Source: Parvibaculum sp.
GTDB taxonomy: Bacteria; Pseudomonadota; Alphaproteobacteria; Parvibaculales; Parvibaculaceae
Length of the DNA: 64,000 nt
Direction: 5' to 3'
NCBI GenBank assembly: GCA_002694985.1
Contig: NZNS01000007.1
Location: forward strand, 43,188 to 107,187
Position 1 is the first letter of the stretch, and each line of letters starts with the position of its first letter. Below, in pieces: positions 29,157 through 37,880 of this stretch. Position numbers and translations under genes: made by a program. The notes under the pieces are model-generated. The model worked only from the letters and a program-made list of their open reading frames with translations. It ran no database searches and was not told where the DNA came from.

Positions 29157-30377
29157 ATGGCGGACGACATTCTCATCATCGGCGCAGGCCAGGCGGCCGC
29201 ACAGGCCGTGCAGAGTCTCAGGAGCGAAGGCTTCGAGGGAACGATCAGGATATTCGGCGACGAGCCCTATGCGCCCTATCAGCGCCCGCCGCTGAGCAAG
29301 AAATTTCTTGCTGGCGAAATCGGATATGACCGCGTGGAGCTGAAGGCGCAGGATTATTACGAGCAGGCCAATGTGGAAACCCATTGGAGCACGCGCGTGA
29401 CGGAGATCGACCGGAAGGCAAAGCATGTGCTGACGGGCGACGGGCGCGAATTTGCCTATGGCAAACTCATTCTCGCGACCGGCAGCCGTGTGCGCGAACT
29501 CAACGTGCCGGGCTTCGAGCTGGAGGGCGTTCACTATCTGCGCAATATCGACGATGTGAAATCGATCCAGGCGCATTTCAGGGAAGGCGCGAAGATGGTC
29601 GTCGTGGGTGGCGGCTATATCGGCCTTGAAGTCGCCGCCGTGGCGGCGAAGCGCGGCATCGACGTAACCGTGCTCGAAACGGCAGACCGTGTGATGGCGC
29701 GCGTGGTGGACCCCATCGTCTCGCGCTTCTATGAGCGCGTGCACAAGGAAGAAGGCGTGAAGATCGAGACGGGCGTAACCGTGTCGGGCTTTGAGGGAAC
29801 GGACAAGATCACTGCCGTCACCTCCGGCGAAGGCAAGAGCTATCCTTGCGACTTCGTGGTCGTGGGCATCGGCATCATTCCGAATACGGAGCTTGCGGCG
29901 GAAGCGGGGCTTGAAGTCGAGAACGGAATCGTGGTGGACGAGTTCTGCCGCACCTCCGACCCTGACATCTTCGCGGCGGGCGACTGCACCAGCCATCCGA
30001 ACGCGATCTACGGCCACCGGCTTCGCCTCGAAAGCGTGCAGAACGCCATCGAGCAGGGAAAGACGGCGGCGGCAACGCTGACGGGCAAGGAAAAGCCTTA
30101 CAATCAGGTGCCGTGGTTCTGGTCCGACCAATACGACATGAAGCTGCAGATCGTCGGCCTCTCGCAAGGCTATACGGAAGCGGTGGTACGCGGCGACCCG
30201 GCAACGGGCCGCAGCTTCGCGGTCTTCTATCTGAAGGACGGCGTCCTTGTCGCGGTCGATGCGGTCAACCGCGCACCGGAGTTTATGATGGCGAAAATGC
30301 TGACGCAGAAGAAAGCGACGCTCGACCCTGCGCGCATTCGCGACGAGAGTATCAATGTGAAGGAGATCGCGGGCTGA
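29157..30377 (+). CDS. NAD(P)H-dependent ferredoxin reductase (putidaredoxin/rhodocoxin reductase type)
   Basis: A 406-aa flavoprotein transferring electrons from NAD(P)H through FAD to a 2Fe-2S ferredoxin. The FAD Rossmann motif Gly-Ala-Gly-Gln-Ala-Ala occurs at about 9-14, [10 protein letters not shown] at 42-51, the NAD motif Val-Val-Gly-Gly-Gly-Tyr-Ile-Gly at 149-156 and the second FAD motif Ala-Ala-Gly-Asp-Cys-Thr near 280. The ferredoxin gene follows after 46 bp. Such pairs commonly serve cytochrome P450s or oxygenases; no such partner is in the window, so the terminal acceptor is unknown. Confidence 0.93.
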   Translation: MADDILIIGAGQAAAQAVQSLRSEGFEGTIRIFGDEPYAPYQRPPLSKKFLAGEIGYDRVELKAQDYYEQANVETHWSTRVTEIDRKAKHVLTGDGREFAYGKLILATGSRVRELNVPGFELEGVHYLRNIDDVKSIQAHFREGAKMVVVGGGYIGLEVAAVAAKRGIDVTVLETADRVMARVVDPIVSRFYERVHKEEGVKIETGVTVSGFEGTDKITAVTSGEGKSYPCDFVVVGIGIIPNTELAAEAGLEVENGIVVDEFCRTSDPDIFAAGDCTSHPNAIYGHRLRLESVQNAIEQGKTAAATLTGKEKPYNQVPWFWSDQYDMKLQIVGLSQGYTEAVVRGDPATGRSFAVFYLKDGVLVAVDAVNRAPEFMMAKMLTQKKATLDPARIRDESINVKEIAG

Positions 30378-30423
30378 ACCCGCGGCATACACAACGCAAA
30401 GCGCTGGGAGGCGCGTGAGTTCT

Positions 30424-30744
30424 ATGGCTAAAGTCACCTATATCGAAGATAACGGCACCGAACATACGATCGACGTGGAGAATGGCACATCGCTGATGGA
30501 AGCGGCCGTGAAGCAGGGCATTCCCGGCATTGACGGCGATTGCGGCGGCGCCTGTGCGTGTGCCACCTGCATGGTCTATGTGCCGGAAGAGTGGCAGGGG
30601 AAGCTCGCCAAGGTCGAGACGATGGAAGAAAGCATGCTCGATTTCTGCGAACGCCGCGAAGACAGCTCCAGGCTGAGCTGCCAGATCGTCGCGAGCGACG
30701 AGATCGACGGCATCAGGATACAGATGCCGGAGAGCCAGCACTGA
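30424..30744 (+). CDS. 2Fe-2S ferredoxin (adrenodoxin/putidaredoxin type)
   Basis: A 106-aa ferredoxin with cluster ligands Cys40-x5-Cys46-x2-Cys49 and Cys86, the vertebrate-type pattern. ATG 30424 is preferred because [11 protein letters not shown] matches the family; an in-frame GTG at 30415, closer to the GGGAGG site, would add three residues. It is the electron carrier for the reductase immediately upstream. A strong terminator ends the unit. Confidence 0.94.
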   Translation: MAKVTYIEDNGTEHTIDVENGTSLMEAAVKQGIPGIDGDCGGACACATCMVYVPEEWQGKLAKVETMEESMLDFCERREDSSRLSCQIVASDEIDGIRIQMPESQH

Positions 30745-30771
30745 GCTGCCGCATCATCCAGACGAAATGCG

Positions 30772-30799
30772 AAACGGCGCCCCATGGGGCGCCGTTTTT
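30772..30799 (+). terminator. Intrinsic terminator after the ferredoxin gene
   Basis: A near-perfect palindrome pairs AAACGGCGCCCC with GGGGCGCCGTTT around AT, followed by TTTTT. It ends the reductase-ferredoxin transcript. Confidence 0.9.
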
Positions 30800-31088
30800 G
30801 TTACAATTTCCGTTGCAAACGAAAGCCTGTAAGACCGGCGGCCCAAAGAGCGGAACACCGGATGACGATCATTTTCCGTCGCCATCAGGCGGCCTTCGCG
30901 ACCGCGAAGTCCCTCCACGGCATCAGGTTCCATCCCAAGAGCCGTTTGGCTTTTTCGCCAGTGGCCTGTTTTGCCTTGCCGAGTTCGGGAGGAGGAGTTT
31001 GAGGGCGGGGACGCGGGGGGCTTTTCCCGGCCTGCAAATGAGCTAGTTTCTCATGTGATTGCGCCGGATTTTCAAAAAGGAGACCTCC
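30800..31088. other. Region upstream of sodC, nothing recognised
   Basis: Between the ferredoxin terminator and sodC no supported gene is seen. A short frame at 30885-31046 is GC-driven with no known features. It ends in AAAGGAGA before the sodC start at 31089, and must carry the sodC promoter. Confidence 0.5.
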
Positions 31089-31637
31089 ATGACATTTTTC
31101 CGTCTGGCCCCGCTTGCCGTTACCGCAGCTGCGCTCTTCGCTGCGCCGGCCCTTGCCGATCATCATGCGCCGCTCGCGACCGCGACCTTCAAGACGCAGG
31201 AAAACCCGGAAGCGGGCACGGCAGACCTTTCGGAAGGACCGGAGGGCGTTGTCATCCGCGTGAATGTCGAAGGGCTGACGCCGGGCTGGCACGCGATCCA
31301 TTTTCACGCCGTGGGCGACTGCTCGGACGCCGCCTACAAGAATTCGGGCTCTCATGTGCAGCATGAGGAGAAGGAGCCGCACGGGCTTTTGAACCCCGAA
31401 GGACCGGATGATGGCGACCTCGCGAATATTTATGCAGCGGAAGACGGGACGGTGAATGCCGAGCTCTATTCCGACCGCGTGACGCTCAAGGCCGAGGAAG
31501 CGGACGACCGCGCCTATCTGCTCGACGAGGACGGCTCGGCGCTCGTCATCCATGAGGGCCCTGACGACCATATGAGCCAGCCGATCGGCGGCGCGGGCGG
31601 GCGCGTGGCCTGCGCGGTGATCGAGGCAGCGGAGTAA
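31089..31637 (+). CDS. sodC: Periplasmic Cu/Zn superoxide dismutase family protein
   Basis: A 182-aa exported SodC-type protein. The start is ATG 31089 with AAAGGAGA 6-13 nt upstream; residues 1-23 are a signal peptide. Copper ligands are visible: His71 and His73 (HFHAVGDC), His89 (Gly-Ser-His) and His155 (Val-Ile-His). Zinc ligands His89, His98 and Asp110 are present, but the position of the third zinc His (spacing as in His80 of eukaryotic SOD) is Asp107 in GPDDGDL. The disulfide pair Cys78/Cys175 is kept. Activity is likely but zinc binding may be weaker. Confidence 0.9.
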   Translation: MTFFRLAPLAVTAAALFAAPALADHHAPLATATFKTQENPEAGTADLSEGPEGVVIRVNVEGLTPGWHAIHFHAVGDCSDAAYKNSGSHVQHEEKEPHGLLNPEGPDDGDLANIYAAEDGTVNAELYSDRVTLKAEEADDRAYLLDEDGSALVIHEGPDDHMSQPIGGAGGRVACAVIEAAE

Positions 31638-31661
31638 GGCTCCACCCCGCGAGAGAGGCGG

Positions 31662-32408
31662 CTAGCGGTCGAGCTCCTTGTAGTGGCGGAAGATGCCGTT
31701 TTCGTTGAAGGGCTGGCGGCGCTCGCTCTTCATATAGGCGGCGATCTTCGGACGCTTTCCCACGCTTGAATGAAGCGACGTGACGAGGGGCCGGCTTCTC
31801 AGGAGCCGGCCCATTGTTTTCGGGAAGGCATATTTGAGGCCGTCGACCGTGTGGAAGAGCGAGAGGTCGGCATAGGTGAGCGACTTGCCGACGAGACGGG
31901 GCTTTTCCTTCGTCGCGCCGTTGGCGGCGAGGACGGCTTCGAACCAGTCGAGAAATTTCGGGATGCGGGCACCGCGGAATTCCTCCGCGCGGCGGGCGGC
32001 TTCCTTTTTCTGGTCTTCATAGTAGAGGCCGACGCTTATCGGGTGATGCACGTCATGTGCTTCGGCGGCGAAGTCGGCGATGGTGAGCTGTATCTGATGC
32101 GTCCAGAGCGCGGCGCTCTCCGACTTCGGCGCGAGGCGCAGGCGGGGTCCGAGATAAAGAAGGATGGCCGCGACCTGACCGATAACGACGCGGCCGTCGC
32201 GCAGGAAGGGCGGCGCGAAAGAGGGATGCCTGGTGCCCTCGCCTTCCATGAGCGCCATCATTTCGTCCATGCCGGTCTCGCGCTCGCGGGCGACATCGAC
32301 ATAAGGCGCGCCCGCCTCCTCCAGCGCGAGACGGACATATTCGCCCCGGCCCGGAATGCCCGGCCAGTAGAAGAGTTCATAAGGGCTGTTTTTCCGCGCT
32401 GCGGCCAT
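31662..32408 (-). CDS. Glutathione S-transferase family protein
   Basis: A 248-aa GST-like protein. The N-terminal thioredoxin-fold domain (about 8-90) has Tyr-Glu-Leu-Phe-Tyr-Trp-Pro-Gly-Ile-Pro-Gly-Arg and the Gln-Val-Ala-Ala-Ile GSH-binding segment that replaces Glu/Gln-Ser-Xaa-Ala-Ile. The C-terminal helical domain has Leu-Thr-Tyr-Ala-Asp-Leu-Ser-Leu-Phe, the N-capping motif of GSTs. The Tyr-x-Gly-Arg-Gly-Glu pattern recalls the sigma/alpha-like branch. It converges with sodC, both in the redox cluster. The substrate is unknown. Confidence 0.88.
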   Translation of the reverse strand: MAAARKNSPYELFYWPGIPGRGEYVRLALEEAGAPYVDVARERETGMDEMMALMEGEGTRHPSFAPPFLRDGRVVIGQVAAILLYLGPRLRLAPKSESAALWTHQIQLTIADFAAEAHDVHHPISVGLYYEDQKKEAARRAEEFRGARIPKFLDWFEAVLAANGATKEKPRLVGKSLTYADLSLFHTVDGLKYAFPKTMGRLLRSRPLVTSLHSSVGKRPKIAAYMKSERRQPFNENGIFRHYKELDR

Positions 32409-32528
32409 GAGGCACCTCCTTTTTCACCTGTCCAGCCTCTCCCCGCCGGGTGCAAAGAGCAAGGCTTGCGGCGTCTCCAGATTGCGCGGCGGCAATATTA
32501 TTCAATCTTTATACAGAGCATTATCATC

Positions 32529-35132
32529 CTAGCCCGCTTCGACCTTTGCCGGGCTGGCGGCTGACGGGGCGGCCGCTGCGGGCGGTGCGGCGCGAACCGG
32601 CAGATGGCAGGTCACGCGGGTGCCGACATCGGGCGCGCTTTCGAGCGTCACCCAGCCGCCATGGAGCTCCACGAAGGAGCGGACCAGCGAGAGACCGAGG
32701 CCCGCGCCCCGACGGCGATCCGAACCGCCATGCGCCTCGAAGCGATCGAAGACATTGCCCTGGAATTCCGGCTTGATGCCGACGCCCGTATCCTCGACAT
32801 AAAGCTCGACCGAGCTTTCATGGCGGCGCGCGCCGATGACAATGTTGTCGCCAGGGCTCGTGAAAGCGAGCGAGTTCGACAGCAGGTTGATCATGATCTG
32901 CTTGATGCGCTTTTCATCGGCGCGAACGGTGCCGATATCCTTCGGGCATTCGACCTTCAACGTCACCTTGTTCTTCTGCGCGGGACGCTGCGCAAATTCC
33001 TCCGTCGCATAGACGACCTCGGAGAGTTCGACATCGGAGAGATCGAGCGTCATGGCGCCCGCCTCAATGACGGCAAGATCGAGAATGTCGTTCACGACAT
33101 CGATCAGGTTTTCCGAAGATTCCAGAATGCCCTGCATATATTCGTGCTGACGCGGATTGAGCTCGCCGAACATTTCCGTTTCGAGAATTTCGCCGAAGCC
33201 GAGAATATTCGTGAGCGGCGTGCGGAGCTGATAGGAGACGTGGCTGATGAATTCGGACTTCAGGCGGTCCGCCGTTTCCAGCGCGTCGTTGCGGTCGCGC
33301 AGCGCCTGTTCCATGCGCGTCGAATCCGTCACGTCCACATAGGTCATCAAGGTTGCGCCATCGGGCAGCGGCACCATTGCGTAATCAATCACCGCACCGT
33401 CCGGCCTGTCGAGGCGGCCCGTCTGCTGCGTGCGTGTGCCCGACATGCCAGTGACGCCGTTGCGCAAGGTTTCCCATTCGCGGTCATCCGACATGAGCGG
33501 GCGGCAGAGCGTGATCAACTCGTTCACATGGGGCTCGTCTTCGAGCTTCTCGGCGTCGAGCGCCCAGATATTGAGGAAGGCGGGGTTGAAGAGTTTCAGG
33601 CGGCCATCGGAGCCGAACACAGCCACGCCTTCATAAAGGTGGTCGATGGTTTCGCGCTGCACGCGGGCCAGCGTGTTGTAGGAGCTTTCGAGATTCAGCC
33701 GCTCGGTGACGTTTTCGTAGAGATAGATGACGCCGCCAAAGGGATGTGCCTGCGCGAGAAGCTTGATGGTGCGCCCATCCGGCAAGTGCCAGTATTCCTC
33801 GATAGCTTCCGTCGAGGTGTAGATTTCCATGCGGCTCTGCTTCCACGCCTGGAAGTTTGCCTGTTCGGGCAGGCGGCGCCGCGCGCGAAGCTCGTCGAGA
33901 ATTTCAGTGTCGGAGGGGCCGCCGTCGAGCCATTGCGGTTCGAGACCCCAGAGCGTTTCGTAGGCGCGGTTGCGGAAGGTGAGGCGCTTGTCGGGCCCGC
34001 AAATCGCGACCGCTGTCGTCACACGATCGAGCGTGGCGGCGTGGCTTTCGATATGACGGCGAAGCTTGGCTTCCGCCTCGTCGAGCGCGGACACATCGAC
34101 CGCGATGCCGGCGACGCCATCCGAAAGGCGCTGCTCGATGATGTCGAGGGCGCGGCGCTCGCCGGCCATGATGGCGTGGCTGCGTTCGCGGGCGCGCGAC
34201 CGGTCGAAGAGCATACGGCGGAGACGGGCAAGCGTTTCCTCACCGAGAAGTTCGATGCTGCGCGTCACCGCATCCTCGGGCGAGGCGGCATCGACGGCGC
34301 GCGCATAGGCGGCATTCACCCAGACGAGATTGCCCTGGTCGTCGCGGCGCCAGGCAGCGAAGGGTGCCTGCATGAGATGCTCCTCGAAGCGGCTACGGCT
34401 GAACTCGGCCTGACGCAGACGCTCCTTGAGGCGGGAAACCTCGGCACGCTCGCCGGTGACGTCGCGCAGCCAGAGGACGGCCAGCGCGCCAGCCGGACGG
34501 CCTTCGGCCTCGAAGGTGCGGCCATCCGCCGATTGCACGTGGAGCGAGAAGCGCGCACCGCGTGTGCGCAGGCGCTGCACCGCCGTGTTGAGGCGGCCCG
34601 CATTTTCAGGTTCGAGACGGGTCAGCAGATAGGCGAAATCGAGATCGCCGGAGGACGGATCCACCAGGGTGGCGGTCGAGCCGACGATACGGGGGCGGGC
34701 CTGAAAGGTGCCGGGCGCGGCGCGGAGCGATTCCGGCGTCCAGATAAAGACGGCATCGGGCTCGGCGGCGAGAATCGATTCCGCCGCATCGAGGCGGGCT
34801 TCCAGGGCGGAGAGGCTGGTCTCGCGCTCCAGCGCGATCTTCCGCGCGGCGCGAGAGACACGAAGCCCCGTGATAGCGGCGAGGATGCCCGCAAGGGCAA
34901 GGCCCGCGGCAATGGCAAAGGAGGTGGCGACGGCGGGCTCGGCAGCGGCTTCCTGCGGGAGACCGAGGACCGCGAGGGTTTCCATCAGGCCCTTGGGCGC
35001 GGCTTCCTCGGCGGCGGTCTGGGCAGCGGCGGCAAAGGGAAAAGCGACCGTGAGCAGCACCGGGACAAAACCCGCGCCGCGCCGCAAGACGCCCCGTTTC
35101 CGGCCTTCTGCCGACTTCAACACCCGCAACAC
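32529..35132 (-). CDS. PAS-domain histidine-kinase-like protein lacking the phospho-His
   Basis: An 867-aa membrane-associated sensor. The start is GTG with complement 35130-35132. A signal/TM segment (about 17-38) and a second TM (about 70-92) precede several PAS domains (approximately 110-600; the TVAICGPDKRLTFRNRAYE and GVAVFGSDGRLKLFNPAF starts are visible) and a HisKA/HATPase core. In the dimerisation helix the usual Val-Ser-His-Glu-Leu-Arg-Thr-Pro-Leu reads Val-Ser-Tyr634-Gln-Leu-Arg-Thr-Pro-Leu, so the phospho-acceptor is Tyr. The ATP-binding N, G1 and G2 boxes look complete (Asp-Thr-Gly-Val-Gly-Ile; Gly-Ala-Gly-Leu-Gly-Leu). It may be a pseudokinase or signal relay. It neighbours ahcY. 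Confidence 0.9.
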   Translation of the reverse strand: MLRVLKSAEGRKRGVLRRGAGFVPVLLTVAFPFAAAAQTAAEEAAPKGLMETLAVLGLPQEAAAEPAVATSFAIAAGLALAGILAAITGLRVSRAARKIALERETSLSALEARLDAAESILAAEPDAVFIWTPESLRAAPGTFQARPRIVGSTATLVDPSSGDLDFAYLLTRLEPENAGRLNTAVQRLRTRGARFSLHVQSADGRTFEAEGRPAGALAVLWLRDVTGERAEVSRLKERLRQAEFSRSRFEEHLMQAPFAAWRRDDQGNLVWVNAAYARAVDAASPEDAVTRSIELLGEETLARLRRMLFDRSRARERSHAIMAGERRALDIIEQRLSDGVAGIAVDVSALDEAEAKLRRHIESHAATLDRVTTAVAICGPDKRLTFRNRAYETLWGLEPQWLDGGPSDTEILDELRARRRLPEQANFQAWKQSRMEIYTSTEAIEEYWHLPDGRTIKLLAQAHPFGGVIYLYENVTERLNLESSYNTLARVQRETIDHLYEGVAVFGSDGRLKLFNPAFLNIWALDAEKLEDEPHVNELITLCRPLMSDDREWETLRNGVTGMSGTRTQQTGRLDRPDGAVIDYAMVPLPDGATLMTYVDVTDSTRMEQALRDRNDALETADRLKSEFISHVSYQLRTPLTNILGFGEILETEMFGELNPRQHEYMQGILESSENLIDVVNDILDLAVIEAGAMTLDLSDVELSEVVYATEEFAQRPAQKNKVTLKVECPKDIGTVRADEKRIKQIMINLLSNSLAFTSPGDNIVIGARRHESSVELYVEDTGVGIKPEFQGNVFDRFEAHGGSDRRRGAGLGLSLVRSFVELHGGWVTLESAPDVGTRVTCHLPVRAAPPAAAAPSAASPAKVEAG

Positions 35133-35251
35133 CCCGTTCCGTCTTGCGCCCCGTCCGCCAGTGCGGAAGAGCGCAAATCACCAGCCCCGCGAGATACTAC
35201 ACCACGGGGGACTCGGAGGTGAAACAGGTGATGAAAAAAGGAGAGGCAAAG

Positions 35252-35287
35252 AAAAAGCCCGGCGTTTCCGCCGGGCTTCCGATTTTT
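35252..35287. terminator. Bidirectional terminator between ahcY and the PAS gene
   Basis: AAGCCCGGCG (35255-35264) and CGCCGGGCTT (35269-35278) form a perfect 10-bp stem with a TTTC loop. An A run on the left gives a U tract for minus-strand transcripts, and TTTTTT at 35283-35288 serves the other direction. It ends ahcY transcription. Confidence 0.85.
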
Positions 35288-35322
35288 TCATCCGTCCTGC
35301 GCGAGACGGAGAGAATGCGAAC

Positions 35323-36741
35323 TCAGTAGCGGTAGGTTTCCGGCTTGAAGGGGCCGTTTTCGGGCACGCCGATATAGTCCGACTGCTTCTTGCTCAGCTT
35401 TTCGAGCTTCACGCCGATCTTGTCGAGATGGAGGCGGGCCACCTTCTCGTCGAGCGCTTTCGGCAGAACGTAGACCTTCTTCTCGTATTCGCCGGGCTTG
35501 GTCCAGAGTTCGATCTGGGCCAGCGTCTGGTTCGTGAAGGAGGCCGACATGACGAAGCTCGGATGGCCCGTGCCGCAACCGAGGTTCACGAGACGGCCTT
35601 CGGCGAGCATGATGATGCGCTTGCCGTCCTGGAACTCGACTTCATCGACCTGCGGCTTGATGTTGTGCCACTTGAGGTTGCGCAGACCGCCGATCTGGAT
35701 CTCGCTGTCGAAGTGACCGATGTTGCAGACGATGGCGCGATGCTTCATGGCGCGCATGTGGTCGACGGTGATGACGTCCACATTGCCCGTCGTCGTGACG
35801 AAGATGTCGCCACGCGGGGCAGCTTCTTCCATGGTCGTGACTTCGTAGCCCTCCATCGCGGCCTGAAGCGCGCAGATGGGGTCGATCTCGGTGACGATGA
35901 CGCGGCAGCCGGCCTGACGGAGCGAAGCGGCAGAGCCCTTGCCCACATCGCCGAAGCCCGCGACGACGCCGACCTTACCCGACATCATGACGTCGGTGGC
36001 GCGGCGGATACCATCCACCAGCGACTCGCGGCAGCCATAGAGGTTGTCGAACTTGGACTTCGTGACGCTGTCGTTCACGTTGATCGCAGGCCAGAGCAGC
36101 GTGCCCTTCTTCTGCATTTCATAGAGACGGTGGACGCCCGTGGTCGTCTCTTCCGTCACGCCGCGCACGCTCTTGGCGACGGCGCTGTAGAAGCCCGGCT
36201 TGTGCTTCAGGCGGCGCTTGATGGCCGCGAAAAGATATTCTTCTTCCTCGTTTTCCGGCTTGTCGAGGAAAGCAGTGTCGCCCTCTTCGGCGCGCTTGCC
36301 GAGATGGATGAGGAGGGTGGCGTCGCCGCCATCGTCGAGGATCATGTTGGGCGTGCCGCCATCCGACCATTCGAAGATGCGGTGGGTGTATTCCCAGTAG
36401 TCCTCAAGGCTTTCACCCTTGATCGCGAAGACGGGGATGCCACGGTCGGCGATGGCCGCCGCTGCGTGGTCCTGCGTCGAATAGATGTTGCACGAGGCCC
36501 AGCGGATGTCGGCGCCAAGCTCGGCCAGCGTCTCGATGAGGACCGCCGTCTGGATCGTCATGTGGAGCGAACCGGCAATGCGCGCGCCTTTCAGCGGCTT
36601 CGAGGGGCCGTATTCCTCGCGGGTCGCCATGAGGCCGGGCATTTCAGTCTCGGCGATGTCGAGTTCCTTGCGGCCCCACTCGGCGAGGCTGATATCCTTG
36701 ATGGCGTAATCGTGGGTGTCGGCTTTTGCGGCTTGGCTCAT
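35323..36741 (-). CDS. ahcY: Adenosylhomocysteinase
   Basis: A 472-aa enzyme hydrolysing S-adenosylhomocysteine to homocysteine and adenosine, relieving product inhibition of methyltransferases. The start is ATG with complement 36739-36741 ([12 protein letters not shown]); the open frame continues upstream through the leader. NAD-binding Gly-Phe-Gly-Asp-Val-Gly-Lys-Gly, [11 protein letters not shown] and the C-terminal Lys-x-Asp-x-Tyr-Arg-Tyr are conserved. A structured 190-bp leader precedes it. The gene lies between a PAS protein and ptsH, the usual alphaproteobacterial order. Confidence 0.97.
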   Translation of the reverse strand: MSQAAKADTHDYAIKDISLAEWGRKELDIAETEMPGLMATREEYGPSKPLKGARIAGSLHMTIQTAVLIETLAELGADIRWASCNIYSTQDHAAAAIADRGIPVFAIKGESLEDYWEYTHRIFEWSDGGTPNMILDDGGDATLLIHLGKRAEEGDTAFLDKPENEEEEYLFAAIKRRLKHKPGFYSAVAKSVRGVTEETTTGVHRLYEMQKKGTLLWPAINVNDSVTKSKFDNLYGCRESLVDGIRRATDVMMSGKVGVVAGFGDVGKGSAASLRQAGCRVIVTEIDPICALQAAMEGYEVTTMEEAAPRGDIFVTTTGNVDVITVDHMRAMKHRAIVCNIGHFDSEIQIGGLRNLKWHNIKPQVDEVEFQDGKRIIMLAEGRLVNLGCGTGHPSFVMSASFTNQTLAQIELWTKPGEYEKKVYVLPKALDEKVARLHLDKIGVKLEKLSKKQSDYIGVPENGPFKPETYRY

Positions 36742-36755
36742 ATGGCTTTCGCGCT

Positions 36756-36910
36756 CCTCTTCGTGAATTTTGTGGGTTCGGCCACCCACAAAAAAGGGGC
36801 GGCGCGCCGGCGCGCAGCAAGGCGCTGCGCCAGCCGGCTGGCGTCGTGATGGGGGCCTTATAACAAGGCCCGACAGGGGGAGCAAGGCTGATATAAAGAA
36901 ATGTTTATAT
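36756..36910 (-). promoter_or_regulatory. Structured 5' leader of ahcY
   Basis: Reading the minus strand towards ahcY there are successive perfect stems: ATATAAA/TTTATAT (36891-36897 with 36904-36910), GGGCCTT/AAGGCCC (36853-36859 with 36865-36871), a 16-bp palindrome CGCCAGCCGGCTGGCG (36828-36843), and TTTTGTGGGT/ACCCACAAAA (36768-36777 with 36784-36793). The last stem ends about 8 nt before the AGAGGAG ribosome site. I cannot assign it to a known SAM or SAH riboswitch class; a cis-regulatory RNA is an inference. Confidence 0.5.
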
Positions 36911-36935
36911 GTTTTTGCGGCTTTTACAGGGCGAT

Positions 36936-37295
36936 CTAGTCGCGCTCGCCAAAGCCATCCGCCACCAGGGCGGCGAGGGCTTCGAGGGCGGTTTCAGCCT
37001 CCGGGCCTTGCGTTTCGATGCGGATGCAGCAGCCGGGTGCCGCGGCCAGCATCATGAGGCCCATGATGGAGGTGCCGGGGACCGTCTGCCCGTCACGGGA
37101 GACGGAGATGCCAGCATCGAACTTCTCGGCGGTCTGGACGAATTTCGCGGAAGCCCGCGCATGCAGGCCCCTTGTGTTCACGATCTCGACTTCACGGACA
37201 TGCGTTCGCGCATTGGCATCACCGGGGGCATCACCGGGGGCATCGCCGGGGGCATCGCCGGGGGCATCGCCGGGCCTTTCCTCGGTAGCGCCCAC
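36936..37295 (-). CDS. HPr phosphocarrier of the regulatory PTS, with GDAP-repeat N-terminus
   Basis: A 119-aa HPr. The PTS phospho-His is His45 in Gly-Leu-His-Ala-Arg-Ala-Ser, and the HprK target is Ser76 in Gly-Thr-Ser-Ile-Met-Gly-Leu. Typical HPr is about 90 aa; here residues 9-28 add repeats of Gly-Asp-Ala-Pro encoded by a 12-bp tandem repeat. The start is GTG with complement 37293-37295, right after the EIIA stop with a 3-bp gap. With EIIA and HprK it forms an incomplete PTS with no transport components, so a regulatory role is likely. Confidence 0.94.
   Translation of the reverse strand: MGATEERPGDAPGDAPGDAPGDAPGDANARTHVREVEIVNTRGLHARASAKFVQTAEKFDAGISVSRDGQTVPGTSIMGLMMLAAAPGCCIRIETQGPEAETALEALAALVADGFGERD
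37221..37272. repeat. 12-bp tandem repeat within the HPr gene
   Basis: Units of 12 bp: ACCGGGGGCATC at 37221 and 37233, GCCGGGGGCATC at 37245 and 37257, and a partial fifth unit to 37272. Being a multiple of three, copy changes keep the reading frame and alter only the number of GDAP units in HPr. Confidence 0.95.
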
Positions 37296-37298
37296 CTA

Positions 37299-37706
37299 TC
37301 AGGCCCCGTCGCCGGCAAGCACACGGCTCGCGATGGAGATGTATTTACGGCCAGATTCCTGTGCCTGATCGACGGCATCGCTGAGGGTGGCCGTTTCGCG
37401 GACCGAGGCCAGCTTGATCAGCATGGGCAGGTTCACGCCCGCAATGACCTCGACTTTCGCCTTGTCCATGACGGAAATGGCGAGGTTGGAGGGCGTACCG
37501 CCGAACATGTCGGTCAGGAGAATGACGCCATCGCCACTATCGGCGGCAGCGACCGCCTTCAGAATGTCCTTGCGGCGCTGCTCCATGTCGTCGTCGGGGC
37601 CGATGCTGATCGACGCGACCTGAGCCTGCGGGCCAACGACATGCTCCATCGCCGCGACGAACTGCCCAGCCAACTGGCCATGCGTTACGAGTACCAAACC
37701 GATCAT
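37299..37706 (-). CDS. PTS EIIA component of the mannose family (regulatory)
   Basis: A 135-aa EIIA-Man-type protein. The active His9 lies in Val-Leu-Val-Thr-His-Gly-Gln-Leu-Ala, with Leu-Thr-Asp-Met-Phe-Gly-Gly-Thr-Pro-Ser-Asn further on. ATG with complement 37704-37706 is preferred to a TTG one codon earlier. No EIIB, EIIC or EIID gene is nearby, so it probably acts in regulation rather than sugar uptake. It sits between hprK and HPr, in the set common to alphaproteobacteria. Confidence 0.92.
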   Translation of the reverse strand: MIGLVLVTHGQLAGQFVAAMEHVVGPQAQVASISIGPDDDMEQRRKDILKAVAAADSGDGVILLTDMFGGTPSNLAISVMDKAKVEVIAGVNLPMLIKLASVRETATLSDAVDQAQESGRKYISIASRVLAGDGA

Positions 37707-37880
37707 CAACAGCCCTCAATGCCGTATTTTGACGGAAGCGCGCCAACCCGGCACACGCTTCACCGCTTTCGCCCCCCGCGAAGGGGCGTATCGTGACCCC
37801 AATCGCGCGCATATGACAAGTGTTGCGATGCAACAATCGGCACTTCTGACGGGCAAACGCACAATATCGAGGCAGCAAGG

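Noticed and set aside
28710..30437. 575-aa minus-strand frame opposite the ferredoxin reductase
   Set aside because: The plus strand encodes a complete flavoprotein with both Rossmann motifs; the minus frame has none.
32604..36849. Long plus-strand frames (872 and 713 aa) opposite the PAS protein and ahcY
   Set aside because: Shadow frames of well-supported genes; they also run across the bidirectional terminator.
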